In this document: in pieces, positions 1 to 8,976 of the stretch
Position numbering within the stretch: the stretch's first letter is position 1
Layout of the letters: every line of letters begins with the position of its first letter
Assembly (NCBI RefSeq): GCF_003344765.1
Contig: NZ_QPMH01000003.1
Span: 62,001 to 126,000, forward strand
Direction of reading: 5' to 3'
Length of the DNA stretch: 64,000 nt
Origin: Ferruginivarius sediminum
GTDB taxonomy: Bacteria > Pseudomonadota > Alphaproteobacteria > Kiloniellales > Rhodovibrionaceae
Notes under the pieces: model-generated
Database searches by the model: none
What the model saw: only the letters and a program-made list of their open reading frames with translations
What the model was told of the DNA's origin: nothing
Translations under genes and position numbers: made by a program

Positions 1-258
1 ACCACCTTGTGTTTCAATGCTGCTATCGCGACCGATGGCCTGGCAATCGGCGACGACTTGCTCGCCGCAAAATATCTGGCAGATGAAGTTCTGTGGCGCC
101 CCTTCGACCTATCGCTCCCCTGCCCCGACTCATACTGCCTGATGCTGTCGAAACCTGCGTCCGGAAAACCGGAAGTGGCCGCCTTCAGAAGTTGGCTTAT
201 CAGAGAGGCGGCGGCCGAGCAACGCGAGTCGGGTTGTGCACTCCACATGCCCTTGTAG
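1..258 (+). CDS. LysR-family regulator, C-terminal fragment (cut by window edge)
   Basis: The open frame enters from the left edge and stops at 258. The translated tail contains GLAIGDDLLAA, then WRPFDLSLP and KPEVAAFRSWL. This order is typical of the last part of the substrate-binding domain of GcvA-like LysR regulators, where a conserved RPFDLSLP strand is followed by a helix with AFRxWL. The N-terminal helix-turn-helix lies outside the window, so target and effector cannot be inferred. It converges on the next LysR gene with only eight bases between them. Confidence 0.75.
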   Translation, partial: TTLCFNAAIATDGLAIGDDLLAAKYLADEVLWRPFDLSLPCPDSYCLMLSKPASGKPEVAAFRSWLIREAAAEQRESGCALHMPL

Positions 259-266
259 AGAGAACA

Positions 267-1226
267 TCACGCCCCATACGTCCTGTCTTCCAGCGGCGTT
301 TCCGCGATGCGGCGGCGCAGCGTGGCGAGGAATTCCTGCTCCGCGCGGTTGAGCTGTGTCGTCGGATTGGAAACGACGTAGATATCCACCGCCGGCGCAT
401 GGCTGTAAGGCGGCAGCCGCCACAGAAGGCCATCGCGCACGTCCCGCTCGACCACGTGGATCGGCAGCACGCCGATGCCCAGCCCCGCGGCGATCATCCG
501 CCGCACCTCCTCCAAATGGGAGGAGGTTGCGACGATCCGGTCGTCGATCTCCGCCTGGGCGCGCAGCAGGGCCACGGGCCGCAGCGCGTCGGCCATCCGG
601 TCGGTCTTGAACGAGACGAAGCACTCCTCCCGCAGATCCGACAGCTCCAGGTTCCGCTTCCGAAAAAGCCGGTGCGCGGGACCGCAGAAGAAGCCGAAAT
701 GCTCGCGAAACAGCAGCTCGTATTGCAACTTTGGATGCTGCTTGGCGACAAGGCAGATGCCGAAGCTGGCGGATTTTTGCAGCACCGCGTTCACCACCTC
801 GGCGCTGGTGGACACCTCCACCGTGTAGCCGATCCTAGGATGCCGGGCGTGCAACTCGGCCAGCGCCTCGTCGTAAAGCGGGCAAACGACGTGGCTGGCC
901 ATCCAGATCGTGACGTGGCCCCGGATCTCCTCCTGCACGTCGCGCAACACGACGGAGAGACGCGAGACGTTGCCGTAGATCTCCACGCATTCCCGGTACA
1001 GCCGCTCGCCCGTCTCGGTGACGCGGAACACGCCGGGTCCGCGCTCGATCAGGCGGCGGCCAAGCTGTCCCTCCAGGCGCTTCAGGGCGTTGGACACGCT
1101 GGGCTGCTTGAGCAGCAGGCGGTCGGCGGCCCGCGTAATGCCGCCCTCCTGCACGATTACCATGAATGTGCGCAGCAGGTTCCAGTCCAATTCGCGCGGC
1201 AAGCGATCCAGGCTGGCGTCGGGCAT
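267..1226 (-). CDS. LysR-family transcriptional regulator of the divergent ABC transporter operon
   Basis: This is a 319-residue protein of normal LysR length. A winged helix-turn-helix lies at about residues 14-75 (LLRTFMVIVQEGG, then QPSVSNALKRLEGQLG), followed by a two-lobed effector domain. It is transcribed away from the transporter and catabolic operon starting at 1411, with a 184-base shared promoter region, the classic arrangement for a LysR activator of its neighbours. The effector is unknown. By context it may be the substrate or an intermediate of the polyamine-like pathway encoded at 1411-10011. The C-terminus shows no extra domain. Confidence 0.92.
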   Translation of the reverse strand: MPDASLDRLPRELDWNLLRTFMVIVQEGGITRAADRLLLKQPSVSNALKRLEGQLGRRLIERGPGVFRVTETGERLYRECVEIYGNVSRLSVVLRDVQEEIRGHVTIWMASHVVCPLYDEALAELHARHPRIGYTVEVSTSAEVVNAVLQKSASFGICLVAKQHPKLQYELLFREHFGFFCGPAHRLFRKRNLELSDLREECFVSFKTDRMADALRPVALLRAQAEIDDRIVATSSHLEEVRRMIAAGLGIGVLPIHVVERDVRDGLLWRLPPYSHAPAVDIYVVSNPTTQLNRAEQEFLATLRRRIAETPLEDRTYGA

Positions 1227-1410
1227 GCGGCCTCATAGTTGTATGCTATGCGATGTATTCTGCTTATCTATTTGCGTAATGTCCACGTCATATCCTTAAA
1301 CTTGTGAAGGTGATCGGCCCGGGAAAGAAGGCCGGCATCGCTGGCGACGCCGGGCGAGGCTGTGTGGCAAGCCGGGCGCACCGGAACGGGGAGCAACCGG
1401 GAGAGCGGTT

Positions 1411-2286
1411 ATGGCGGCCGTCGCGGCCGAAGAGCGCGATCTGCGCCCTTGGATACTGCTGTCACCTGCGCTGACGACGATTACGCTGCTGCTGGCGATT
1501 CCGACGTGTTTCGTCGTGGTGTACTCGTTCTGGCTGCGCACGGCGGCGGGCGGCGAGCAGGTGGGCTTCTACCTCGACAACTGGATCGAGGTGCTGACCG
1601 ACCAGTTCTACCGGGATATTCTTTTCCAGACCTTCCGCATCGCCGCGATCACGACCGTGCTGTGCGCGCTGATGGGCTATCTGCCGGCCTATTTCATCGC
1701 CTTCAGCAAAATGCGCAACAAGGCGTTCCTGCTGTTGCTGCTGATGCTGCCATTCTGGGTCAGCTACATCATCCGCACGATGTCGTGGATCAACATCCTG
1801 GGCGTGTCGGGTGCGGTGAACTACGTGCTGACGTCGCTCGGCATCGTCTCCGAGCCGATCCAGATGCTCTACAACGAGACCACGGTGGTGTTGGGTCTGA
1901 TCCACTTCCTGCTGCCGTTCATGGTGTTGAACATCTACGTCAGCCTGGAGGGTATCGACCCGAACCTGGTCGACGCCGCGCGCAGCCTGGGCTCGACGCC
2001 GTTCCAGGCGTTCCGCGAGGTGACGCTGCCGCTGTCGCTGCCGGGCCTCGCCGCGGGCGGGCTGCTGTGCTTCGTGCTGGGCGGCGGCACCTACATCACG
2101 CCGCTGATACTGGGCGGACCGACGGACGCGATGTTCGCCAACCTGATCTACGAGGCGATCATCATTCAGCTCAACTGGCCGCTTGGATCGGCCCTGTCGA
2201 TCGTACTTCTGGTCGTGCTGGGTGCGGTGGTGCTGCTGTACAATCGTTTCCTCGGCCTTGGTCAGATCCGTAAGGGCTTCGGGTGA
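1411..2286 (+). CDS. ABC transporter permease, PotB-like (spermidine/putrescine type)
   Basis: The 291-residue integral membrane protein has about six hydrophobic segments, the first near residues 15-40. It carries the EAA-type coupling loop NLVDAARSLGSTPFQAF, which docks on the ATPase. Its partners in the same operon are a second permease, a Tat-exported binding protein and a PotA-like ATPase, so it forms one half of the inner-membrane channel. The family imports polyamines, opines and related cationic amines. The exact substrate cannot be read from sequence. The next gene begins 11 bases after this stop codon. Confidence 0.93.
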   Translation: MAAVAAEERDLRPWILLSPALTTITLLLAIPTCFVVVYSFWLRTAAGGEQVGFYLDNWIEVLTDQFYRDILFQTFRIAAITTVLCALMGYLPAYFIAFSKMRNKAFLLLLLMLPFWVSYIIRTMSWINILGVSGAVNYVLTSLGIVSEPIQMLYNETTVVLGLIHFLLPFMVLNIYVSLEGIDPNLVDAARSLGSTPFQAFREVTLPLSLPGLAAGGLLCFVLGGGTYITPLILGGPTDAMFANLIYEAIIIQLNWPLGSALSIVLLVVLGAVVLLYNRFLGLGQIRKGFG

Positions 2287-2296
2287 GGGCGCGGCG

Positions 2297-3088
2297 ATGC
2301 TAAGCGGTTGGTCCCTGATCCGCCTGGGTACGGTGCTGGTTTACCTCTTTATGTTCGCGCCGGTCGCGGTCGTGATCCTGCTGTCGTTCAATTCCAGCCA
2401 GTTCGGCGCCTTCCCGATGGAGGGGCTGAGCTTCCGCTGGTTCGTCGAGCTGGCAAACAACGACGCCATCGTGCGCGCCTTCAAGACCTCGATCCTGCTG
2501 GGCATCCTCACAAGCGTCATCTCCACCACGCTGGGCGTGATGGCCAGCCTGGCGATGGTGCGCTACGAGTTCCCCGGCAAGAACCTGCTGAACACCGCGC
2601 TGATCGCGCCGATCCTGATTCCGGAGGTGGTGCTGGCGGTCTCGCTGCTGCTGTTTTTGCAGTTCCTGTCGATGCCCAAGAACTTCCTGCTGTTGCTGCT
2701 GGGACACGTGATCTTCACCCTGCCCTTCGTGGTGCTGGTGGTGCAGGCACGCCTCGTCGGCATCAAGAAGGAGTACGAGGAGGCGGCGCTGTCGCTGGGC
2801 GCGGGACCGATCCAGACCTTCTTCGCCGTCACCCTGCCGCTGTTGATGCCGGCGGTGCTGGCGGGAATGTTGTTCGCGTTCACGATTTCGTTCGACGACA
2901 TCACCGGCACGCTATTCTGGAAGCCGCCGGGCGTGGAGACCGTGCCCACCCAGATCTTCGCGATGCTGCGCATCTCGATCAGCCCGGAGATCAATGCGCT
3001 GGGCGCGGTGATGATCATCATCACGGTGGTGCTGCCGCTGTCCGGCGCCGCGCTGGCCCGCCGCCTGGCCCGGCGCAGCGCGGAGTGA
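2297..3088 (+). CDS. ABC transporter permease, PotC-like
   Basis: The 263-residue membrane protein is the second channel half of the importer. The start was placed at the ATG at 2297, giving MLSGWSLIRLG, because the longer frame from 2183 adds a Cys/Arg/Trp-rich stretch that overlaps the previous gene and looks non-coding. The N-terminal transmembrane helix is followed by the typical LLSFNSSQ segment of PotC proteins. The EAA loop is visible as EYEEAALSLGAGPIQTF. It belongs to the same operon as the genes at 1411 and 3134. Confidence 0.92.
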   Translation: MLSGWSLIRLGTVLVYLFMFAPVAVVILLSFNSSQFGAFPMEGLSFRWFVELANNDAIVRAFKTSILLGILTSVISTTLGVMASLAMVRYEFPGKNLLNTALIAPILIPEVVLAVSLLLFLQFLSMPKNFLLLLLGHVIFTLPFVVLVVQARLVGIKKEYEEAALSLGAGPIQTFFAVTLPLLMPAVLAGMLFAFTISFDDITGTLFWKPPGVETVPTQIFAMLRISISPEINALGAVMIIITVVLPLSGAALARRLARRSAE

Positions 3089-3133
3089 ACGACGACGAAG
3101 GCCAGGCCACGATAAACGGATGAGGAGGCTGAC

Positions 3134-4297
3134 GTGACCAAGATGGACCAGACGAAGCGCTACGAGCGGTTGCTCGAACGCTACAAGGCGGGCGATATCG
3201 ACCGCCGCACCTTCCTGTCCCTGATCGGCGCCTCGGCGGTCGTCGCCGGCGTGACCGGCGGCCCGGTAAGCGCGCTGCGCCGGCAGGCCCTGGCGGCCAA
3301 GCCGGACTCCGTGCGCTTCGACGGCTGGGGCGGCGTGGTTTCCGAGGCGTTCCGCAAGTACGCCTTCGAGCCTTACGAGGAAGCTACCGGGATCGAGGTG
3401 ATCGACGGCACCTTCGGCGGCGCCGACGAGTACCTGAACCGCGTCAAGACGGCCCAGCCGGGCGAGTTCAACATCGCCCACCTGTCGGGCGTGTTCGACT
3501 ACGTCCGCTACCACAACCTGGGCTACTCGACGACGCTCAACGAGGACAACATCCCGAACCTCCAGAACGTCATGACGGCGTTGCAGGAGCCGTTCCGCAA
3601 GGTCACCGGCGGCAGGCTGTCGGCGGCGCCCTACGACTACGGCACCACGGGTCTCGCCTATAACCGCGATCACATCAGCGACGAGGAGATGCGCGAGAAG
3701 GGCGCCAACATCCTGATCGACGAGACCTACAAGGATAAGATCGGCGGCTGGAGCGACTGGCGCACCCGCATCTGGTACGCCGCGCTGGCGACCGGGCAGA
3801 ACCCGAACGGCATCGAGGACATGGAAGCCGTCTGGGACGCCGTCCGCGCCCACCGCGACCTCGCGCTCAAGTACTGGCAGTCGGGTGCCGAGTTGATGAG
3901 CCTGCTGGCCGAGGGCGAGATCTACGTCACCGAGGGCTGGTCCGGGCGCATCGCCGCGCTGCAGGAGCAGGGCCACAACATCGGCTACTACGATCCGCCG
4001 GGCGGCTTCGGCTGGCAGGAGTGCCTCTTCGTCATCAAGGGCTCGCCGATGGAGGCCTGCGAGGAGCTTCTGAACTTCATGCTGGAGAAGGAGGTCGCGA
4101 TCGCCGTGGCCGAAGGCCAGAAGTACCCGCCGGCGCTCAACCCGCAGAAGGTCGACCTGCCGGAATCGATCACCAAGCTGCCGGCCTTCGACCCGACCGG
4201 CACGCTCTCGGGCCTCAACTTCGCCGATCCGGAATACTGGAACGGCAACGAAGCCGAGTGGTCCAAGAAGTTCGCGCGCGTCCAGCGGGGCTACTGA
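3134..4297 (+). CDS. Extracellular solute-binding protein of polyamine-type ABC importer, Tat-exported
   Basis: The 387-residue periplasmic binding protein starts with GTG at 3134, preceded by a strong GAGGAGG Shine-Dalgarno site. The N-terminus has a twin-arginine signal (DRRTFLSL, residues 23-30), then a hydrophobic stretch, so it is probably exported folded by Tat. The mature part has the PotD/opine-binding fold style (SVRFDGWGGVVSEAFRKY, then FNIAHLSGVFDYV). It captures the substrate for the permeases at 1411 and 2297. A strong hairpin follows the gene at 4323-4357, as is often seen after abundant binding-protein messages. Confidence 0.93.
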   Translation: MTKMDQTKRYERLLERYKAGDIDRRTFLSLIGASAVVAGVTGGPVSALRRQALAAKPDSVRFDGWGGVVSEAFRKYAFEPYEEATGIEVIDGTFGGADEYLNRVKTAQPGEFNIAHLSGVFDYVRYHNLGYSTTLNEDNIPNLQNVMTALQEPFRKVTGGRLSAAPYDYGTTGLAYNRDHISDEEMREKGANILIDETYKDKIGGWSDWRTRIWYAALATGQNPNGIEDMEAVWDAVRAHRDLALKYWQSGAELMSLLAEGEIYVTEGWSGRIAALQEQGHNIGYYDPPGGFGWQECLFVIKGSPMEACEELLNFMLEKEVAIAVAEGQKYPPALNPQKVDLPESITKLPAFDPTGTLSGLNFADPEYWNGNEAEWSKKFARVQRGY

Positions 4298-4322
4298 CCT
4301 TCAGACTGTGGACGCGCCGAGG

Positions 4323-4357
4323 GGGGCCGGCGGTTATCGGGGGGTCCCGCCGGCCCC
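4323..4357 (+). other. Strong intra-operon hairpin between binding protein and ATPase genes
   Basis: An 11-base stem, GGGGCCGGCGG (4323-4333), pairs perfectly with CCGCCGGCCCC (4347-4357) around a 13-base loop. There is no T-run after it, so it is more likely an mRNA-stabilising or partial attenuating element than a full terminator. It would keep binding-protein transcript levels above those of the downstream genes. Confidence 0.55.
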
Positions 4358-4390
4358 TATCTCTCCTGAAGACAATGGGAGGTCACGCCC

Positions 4391-5512
4391 GTGGCCCAGC
4401 AGGCCAACGCCGTCGAGCTTCACAACACCGTCAAGCGTTTCGGCGAATTCACCGCCGTCCATAGCATGTCGCTGAACGTGACGGACGGCTCGTTCGTCAC
4501 CTTCGTCGGGCCGTCGGGCTGCGGCAAGACCACGACGCTCAGGATGATCGCCGGTCTGGAGAACGCGACCGCGGGCGACATCCTGATCCGCGGCCAGCGG
4601 GTGAACGATATCCCGATCCACAAGCGCAACCTGGGCCTCGTGTTCCAGAACTATGCGCTGTTCCCGCACAAGACGATCTTCGAGAACGTGGCCTTCGGCC
4701 TGAAGTACCGCAACGTCGACAAGCAGACGATTGCCAGGCGCGTGCGCGAGGCCCTGCAACTCGTCCAGCTTCCGCATGTCGAGGACCGCCTGCCCCGCCA
4801 GCTTTCCGGCGGCCAGCAGCAGCGCATCGCGCTGGCCCGCGCCATCGTGATCCAGCCCGACGTGCTGCTTCTGGACGAGCCGCTGTCGGCGCTGGACGCC
4901 AACCTGCGCGAGGAGATGCGCGTCGAGTTGAAGCGCATCCAGCGCGAGCTTGGCATCGCCACCATCTTCGTCACCCACGACCAGGCCGAGGCGCTGGCCA
5001 TGTCGGACCGGGTGGTCGTGATGTCCAACGGCTTCATCGAGCAGGAGGGCACGCCGGAAGAGGTCTATAACGAGCCGGCCTCGGAATTCGTCGCCAACTT
5101 CCTCGGCATCTCCAACCTGATGTCCGGCTCGGTGGAGGACGCGAGCGCCGATACGGTGAAAATCGCCGTCGAGGGCGGCCCGCATCTTCTTGCCCACCCG
5201 CGCGAGGGCCGCGGTAAGCACAAGGGCGACCGCGCGCGCCTGGCCGTGCGCGCCGAGAAGGTCTTCCTGGCCGAGCAGCACGCGGCGGACGACGACAGCG
5301 TGATCATCGACGGCACCATCGACGCCGTCGACTACCAGGGTCAGGCTGCCCGCTATTTCGTCACGGCCGGGAACCTGTCCTGGCAGGCGGTCAACCCGAT
5401 CGACCGCCACCCCTTCCACGAGGGCCAGGCAGTGAAGCTGCGCATCCGGGCGCAGGACGTGGTGCTGCTGGACCCGGCGCGCTCCGGCAACGGCGCGGAG
5501 CAGGCCGGATGA
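4391..5512 (+). CDS. ABC transporter ATP-binding protein, PotA-like
   Basis: The 373-residue ATPase has all nucleotide-binding motifs: Walker A GPSGCGKTT (residues 40-48), signature LSGGQ (138-142), Walker B VLLLDEP (158-164) and the switch histidine in THDQAEA (H196). The remaining C-terminal part is a TOBE-like domain, as in PotA and FbpC. It starts with GTG at 4391 after GGGAGG. It energises the importer formed by the permeases at 1411 and 2297. Its stop codon overlaps the next gene's start (ATGA), which shows translational coupling to the aminotransferase. Confidence 0.94.
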   Translation: MAQQANAVELHNTVKRFGEFTAVHSMSLNVTDGSFVTFVGPSGCGKTTTLRMIAGLENATAGDILIRGQRVNDIPIHKRNLGLVFQNYALFPHKTIFENVAFGLKYRNVDKQTIARRVREALQLVQLPHVEDRLPRQLSGGQQQRIALARAIVIQPDVLLLDEPLSALDANLREEMRVELKRIQRELGIATIFVTHDQAEALAMSDRVVVMSNGFIEQEGTPEEVYNEPASEFVANFLGISNLMSGSVEDASADTVKIAVEGGPHLLAHPREGRGKHKGDRARLAVRAEKVFLAEQHAADDDSVIIDGTIDAVDYQGQAARYFVTAGNLSWQAVNPIDRHPFHEGQAVKLRIRAQDVVLLDPARSGNGAEQAG

Positions 5513-6882
5513 CCGCGACCGCGCCGAAATCCGCGACGGGCAAGCCCCGTCCCTCCCACCTGTTCTACCAGGGCCGGCAGCGCCGCCCGCTGATCGACCG
5601 CGCCGAGGGCATCTACATGTGGGATGTCCACGGGCGCCGGTATCTGGACGGCTCGTCGGGCGCGATGGTGACCAACCTGGGGCACAGCAATCCGCGCGTT
5701 CTGGCCGCCATGCGCGAGCAGATGGACAAGGCGACCTTCGCCTACCGCCTGCACTTCGAGAACGAGCCGGCGGAAGCACTGGCCGCCGAGGTGGCGCGGG
5801 AGATGCCAGGCGACCTGGACCGGGTGTTCTTCGTCTCCGGCGGCTCCGAGGCGACGGAATCCTGCCTCAAGATGGCGCGCAACTGGGCGCTTGCCACCGG
5901 CCAGCCGAAGCGCTGGAAGATCATCTCGCGCTATCCGTCCTATCACGGCTCCACCATGGGGGCGCTGGGGGTGACCGGCTACGACCCGCTGACCGAGCCC
6001 TACGCGCCGATGATGGTGGAGATGCCGAAGATCCCGGCGCCCACCTGCTATCTGGACCGCGACAACCATTCGATGGAAGAGCGCGGGCGGCGCTATGCCG
6101 ACATGCTGACCGAGCGGATCGAGCGCGAGGGGCCGGAAAGCGTGCTGGCCTTCATCATGGAGCCGGTGGGCGGCGCCTCGACCGGCGCGCTGGTGGCCCC
6201 GGACAGCTACTACGGCCGCGTCCGCGAGATCTGCGATCGTTACGGCATCCTGCTGATCTACGACGAGGTGATGAGCGGCGCGGGGCGCACCGGCCGCTTC
6301 CTGGGCGCCGACCACTGGGGCATCGTGCCCGACCTCGTCGCGCTGTCGAAGGGCTTCGCCTCCGGCTACGCGCCGCTGGGCGCGATGGTGGCGCCGCCGC
6401 GCCTGGTCGAGCCGGTGCTGGATGCCGGCGGCTTCCCGCACGGCCACACCTACGCCGGCAATCCGCTGGCCTGCGCCGCCGGGCGCGCCGTCCTGCGAGA
6501 GATCCTGGAAAACGACCTGATCGCCAACGCGGCCGCGCGCGGCGACAGCCTGCTGACCCGCCTGGAGGGCCTGAAGGCGCGCTTCCCCTTCATCGGCGAC
6601 GTGCGCGGCAAGGGCCTGCTGACCGCCATCGAGCTGGTGGCCGACGCGGAGACCATGCAGGTGCTGCCGCCCGAGTTGAACGCCTATGCCCGCGTCGTCG
6701 AGTTGGCCTACGAGCGCGGGCTGATCGTCTATTCGCGGCGCACGCGCGGCGGCCGCGAGGGCGACCACATCATGGTCTGCCCGCCGCTGATCGTCACCGA
6801 GGAACAACTGGACGAGCTGTTCGAGAGCTTCACCGACGCGCTGGCCGCCTTCGCCCGCGAGGCCGGCCTGCCCGGCGGCTAG
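5509..6882 (+). CDS. Class III (omega-type) PLP aminotransferase
   Basis: The 457-residue protein belongs to the class III aminotransferase fold. SGGSEATE (110-117) binds the PLP phosphate, YDEVMSG (251-257) supplies the pyridine-N aspartate, and the Schiff-base lysine is K281 in ALSKGFASG. Members move the amino group from omega-amino acids or diamines, commonly to pyruvate or 2-oxoglutarate. Its coupling to a polyamine-type importer and to a downstream BKACE suggests it turns an imported amine or beta-amino acid into a keto compound. The precise substrate is inference. Confidence 0.92.
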   Translation: MTATAPKSATGKPRPSHLFYQGRQRRPLIDRAEGIYMWDVHGRRYLDGSSGAMVTNLGHSNPRVLAAMREQMDKATFAYRLHFENEPAEALAAEVAREMPGDLDRVFFVSGGSEATESCLKMARNWALATGQPKRWKIISRYPSYHGSTMGALGVTGYDPLTEPYAPMMVEMPKIPAPTCYLDRDNHSMEERGRRYADMLTERIEREGPESVLAFIMEPVGGASTGALVAPDSYYGRVREICDRYGILLIYDEVMSGAGRTGRFLGADHWGIVPDLVALSKGFASGYAPLGAMVAPPRLVEPVLDAGGFPHGHTYAGNPLACAAGRAVLREILENDLIANAAARGDSLLTRLEGLKARFPFIGDVRGKGLLTAIELVADAETMQVLPPELNAYARVVELAYERGLIVYSRRTRGGREGDHIMVCPPLIVTEEQLDELFESFTDALAAFAREAGLPGG

Positions 6883-6940
6883 GCTCGCGCCCGCCCGTCC
6901 GGAACCGATATACGCCAAAGACAGAAGGGACGACGCTACC

Positions 6941-7873
6941 GTGGCCCGCAACAAGGTCATTGTCACCTGTGCCGTGACCGGCTCCATCCATACGCCGACG
7001 ATGAGCGACCACCTGCCGGTGACGCCGGACGAGATCGCCGAGCAGTCGATCGCCGCCGCCGAGGCCGGCGCCGCCATCCTTCACCTGCACGCGCGCGACC
7101 CGAAGGACGGCCGCCCGACGCCGGACCCCGACGTCTTCATGCAGTTCCTGCCACGCATCAAGCAGGCGACAGACGCCGTCGTGAACATCACCACCGGCGG
7201 CAGCCAGAACATGACGCTGGACCAGCGCATCGCCGCCGCCAAGGCGGCCGAGCCGGAGATGTGCTCGCTCAACATGGGCTCGATCAACTTCGGCCTGTTT
7301 CCGGTGGCCGACAAGTTCGACACCTGGAAGCACGACTGGGAGCGCGACTACCTGGAAGGCTCGCGCGGGATGATCTTCCAGAACACCTTCGCCGACATCG
7401 AACGCGTCCTCGCGGAGGTCGGCGAGGCCCACGACACCCGCTTCGAGTTCGAGTGCTACGACGTCGGCCACATCCACACGCTGGCGCACTTCCTGGATCG
7501 CGGGCTGGTGCGCACGCCCCTGTTCGTGCAGTTCGTCCTGGGCGTGCTGGGCGGCATCGGGGCGGACATCGAGAACCTGATGCACATGAAGCAGACCGCC
7601 GACCGGCTGCTGGGCGACGCCTACACCTTCTCCGTCCTGGGCGCCGGGCGCATGCAGATGCGCTTGGCCAGCATGGGCGCGATGCTGGGCGGCAACGTGC
7701 GGGTCGGGCTGGAGGACAGCCTCTACATCTCGCGCGGAAAGCTGGCCACCAGCAATGCCGAGCAGGTGACGAAGATCCGCCGCATCCTGGACGAGCTGTC
7801 GCTGGAAACGGCAACACCGGCGGAGGCGCGGTCGATGCTGGGCCTCAAGGGCGGCGACCGTGTAGCGTTCTAG
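6941..7873 (+). CDS. Beta-keto acid cleavage enzyme (BKACE, DUF849 family)
   Basis: The 310-residue TIM-barrel protein starts at GTG 6941. It contains the metal-binding signature ILHLHARDPKDGRP (zinc histidines H48 and H50) and FECYDVGHI. Characterised BKACE enzymes, such as the 3-keto-5-aminohexanoate cleavage enzyme Kce, condense a beta-keto acid with acetyl-CoA to give acetoacetate and a new acyl-CoA. Here it follows an aminotransferase, so it probably cleaves the beta-keto acid made from a transported amine. BKACE specificity varies widely, so the substrate is not called. Confidence 0.9.
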   Translation: MARNKVIVTCAVTGSIHTPTMSDHLPVTPDEIAEQSIAAAEAGAAILHLHARDPKDGRPTPDPDVFMQFLPRIKQATDAVVNITTGGSQNMTLDQRIAAAKAAEPEMCSLNMGSINFGLFPVADKFDTWKHDWERDYLEGSRGMIFQNTFADIERVLAEVGEAHDTRFEFECYDVGHIHTLAHFLDRGLVRTPLFVQFVLGVLGGIGADIENLMHMKQTADRLLGDAYTFSVLGAGRMQMRLASMGAMLGGNVRVGLEDSLYISRGKLATSNAEQVTKIRRILDELSLETATPAEARSMLGLKGGDRVAF

Positions 7874-7904
7874 GAACCCGGCCGGAAGGGAGCGCCGTGG
7901 AGGC

Positions 7905-8942
7905 ATGCAGGTCGTCCACAACCCCGAGCACCGCCGGCACGACCCGCGCCACTTCGTGGTGAACGGCCGCGTGCAGCCGAACCCGGAGGTGGCGGCGCGG
8001 GTGGACGCGCTGCTTTCCGCCGCCCAGGAGGCGGGTCACGAGGCGATGACGCCGCCGGATTACGGCCTTGGTCCCGCCGCCGCCGTCCACACGCCGGAAT
8101 ACCTGCAGTTCCTGGAACACGCGGCCGAGCGCTGGCAGCGCATCGAGGGCGCGAGCGAGGAGGTCGTCCCGAACATCCACCCCCAGGGCCGCTGGCGGAC
8201 GGGCTATCCCGCCTCCGTCGTCGGGCAAGCGGGACGGCACATGGCGGACACCGCCTGCCCCATCGGCGCAGGCACCTGGCGGGCGCTGCTGGGCAACATC
8301 AACTGCACCGCCCACGCGGCCCAACTGGTGATGGACGGCGCGCCCGCCGCCTATGCCCTGTGCCGGCCGGGTGGGCACCACGCCTTCGCCGACATGGCCG
8401 GGGGCTTCTGCTACCTGAACGATTCGGCGATGGCGGCACAGCGGCTGCGGCGGCGCTTCCGGCGGGTCTGCGTGCTGGACGTCGATGTCCATCACGGCAA
8501 CGGCACGCAGGCCATTTTCTACCGCCGGCGCGACGTGCTGACGGTTTCGCTGCACGCCGATCCGGTGCGCTTCTACCCTTTCTTCTGGGGTCACGCGGAC
8601 GAGCGCGGCGAGGGCGAGGGCACGGGCTGCAACCTGAACGTCCCCCTCCCCCGCGGCACCGCCGACGCGGATTACCTGGCTGCGCTGGACCGGGCGCTGA
8701 CGCGTGTCAGCGCCTTTGCCCCCGGCGCGCTGGTGGTGACGCTCGGCCTCGACGCCTACGAGGGCGATCAACTGAAAGGGCTTTCCCTCACCACCGAGGG
8801 CTTCGCCGCGATGGCGGCGCGGATCGGCGCGTTGCGGCTGCCGACGGTCCTGGTGCAGGCGGGCGGCTACCTCTCCGAGGCGCTTGGCCGCAACCTCGCC
8901 AGCTTCCTCGCCGGCCTGGAGCGCGGGCAGGCCCGGCCATGA
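7905..8942 (+). CDS. HDAC-family amidohydrolase (acetylpolyamine deacetylase-like), copy 1
   Basis: The 345-residue protein has the arginase/histone-deacetylase fold. The catalytic histidine pair is GGHHA (H158, H159). Zinc ligands are D194 and H196 in DVDVHHGNG and D283 in LGLDAYE. The transition-state tyrosine is Y322 in AGGY. Bacterial members remove acetyl or other acyl groups from polyamines and amines. Compared with its tandem neighbour at 8977, the usual PPGHH reads PGGHH and EGGY reads AGGY, which could change substrate range. It sits at the end of the importer, aminotransferase and BKACE operon. Confidence 0.9.
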   Translation: MQVVHNPEHRRHDPRHFVVNGRVQPNPEVAARVDALLSAAQEAGHEAMTPPDYGLGPAAAVHTPEYLQFLEHAAERWQRIEGASEEVVPNIHPQGRWRTGYPASVVGQAGRHMADTACPIGAGTWRALLGNINCTAHAAQLVMDGAPAAYALCRPGGHHAFADMAGGFCYLNDSAMAAQRLRRRFRRVCVLDVDVHHGNGTQAIFYRRRDVLTVSLHADPVRFYPFFWGHADERGEGEGTGCNLNVPLPRGTADADYLAALDRALTRVSAFAPGALVVTLGLDAYEGDQLKGLSLTTEGFAAMAARIGALRLPTVLVQAGGYLSEALGRNLASFLAGLERGQARP

Positions 8943-8976
8943 CACAACCAAGCCAGTAATTCCGGAGCAATACCCG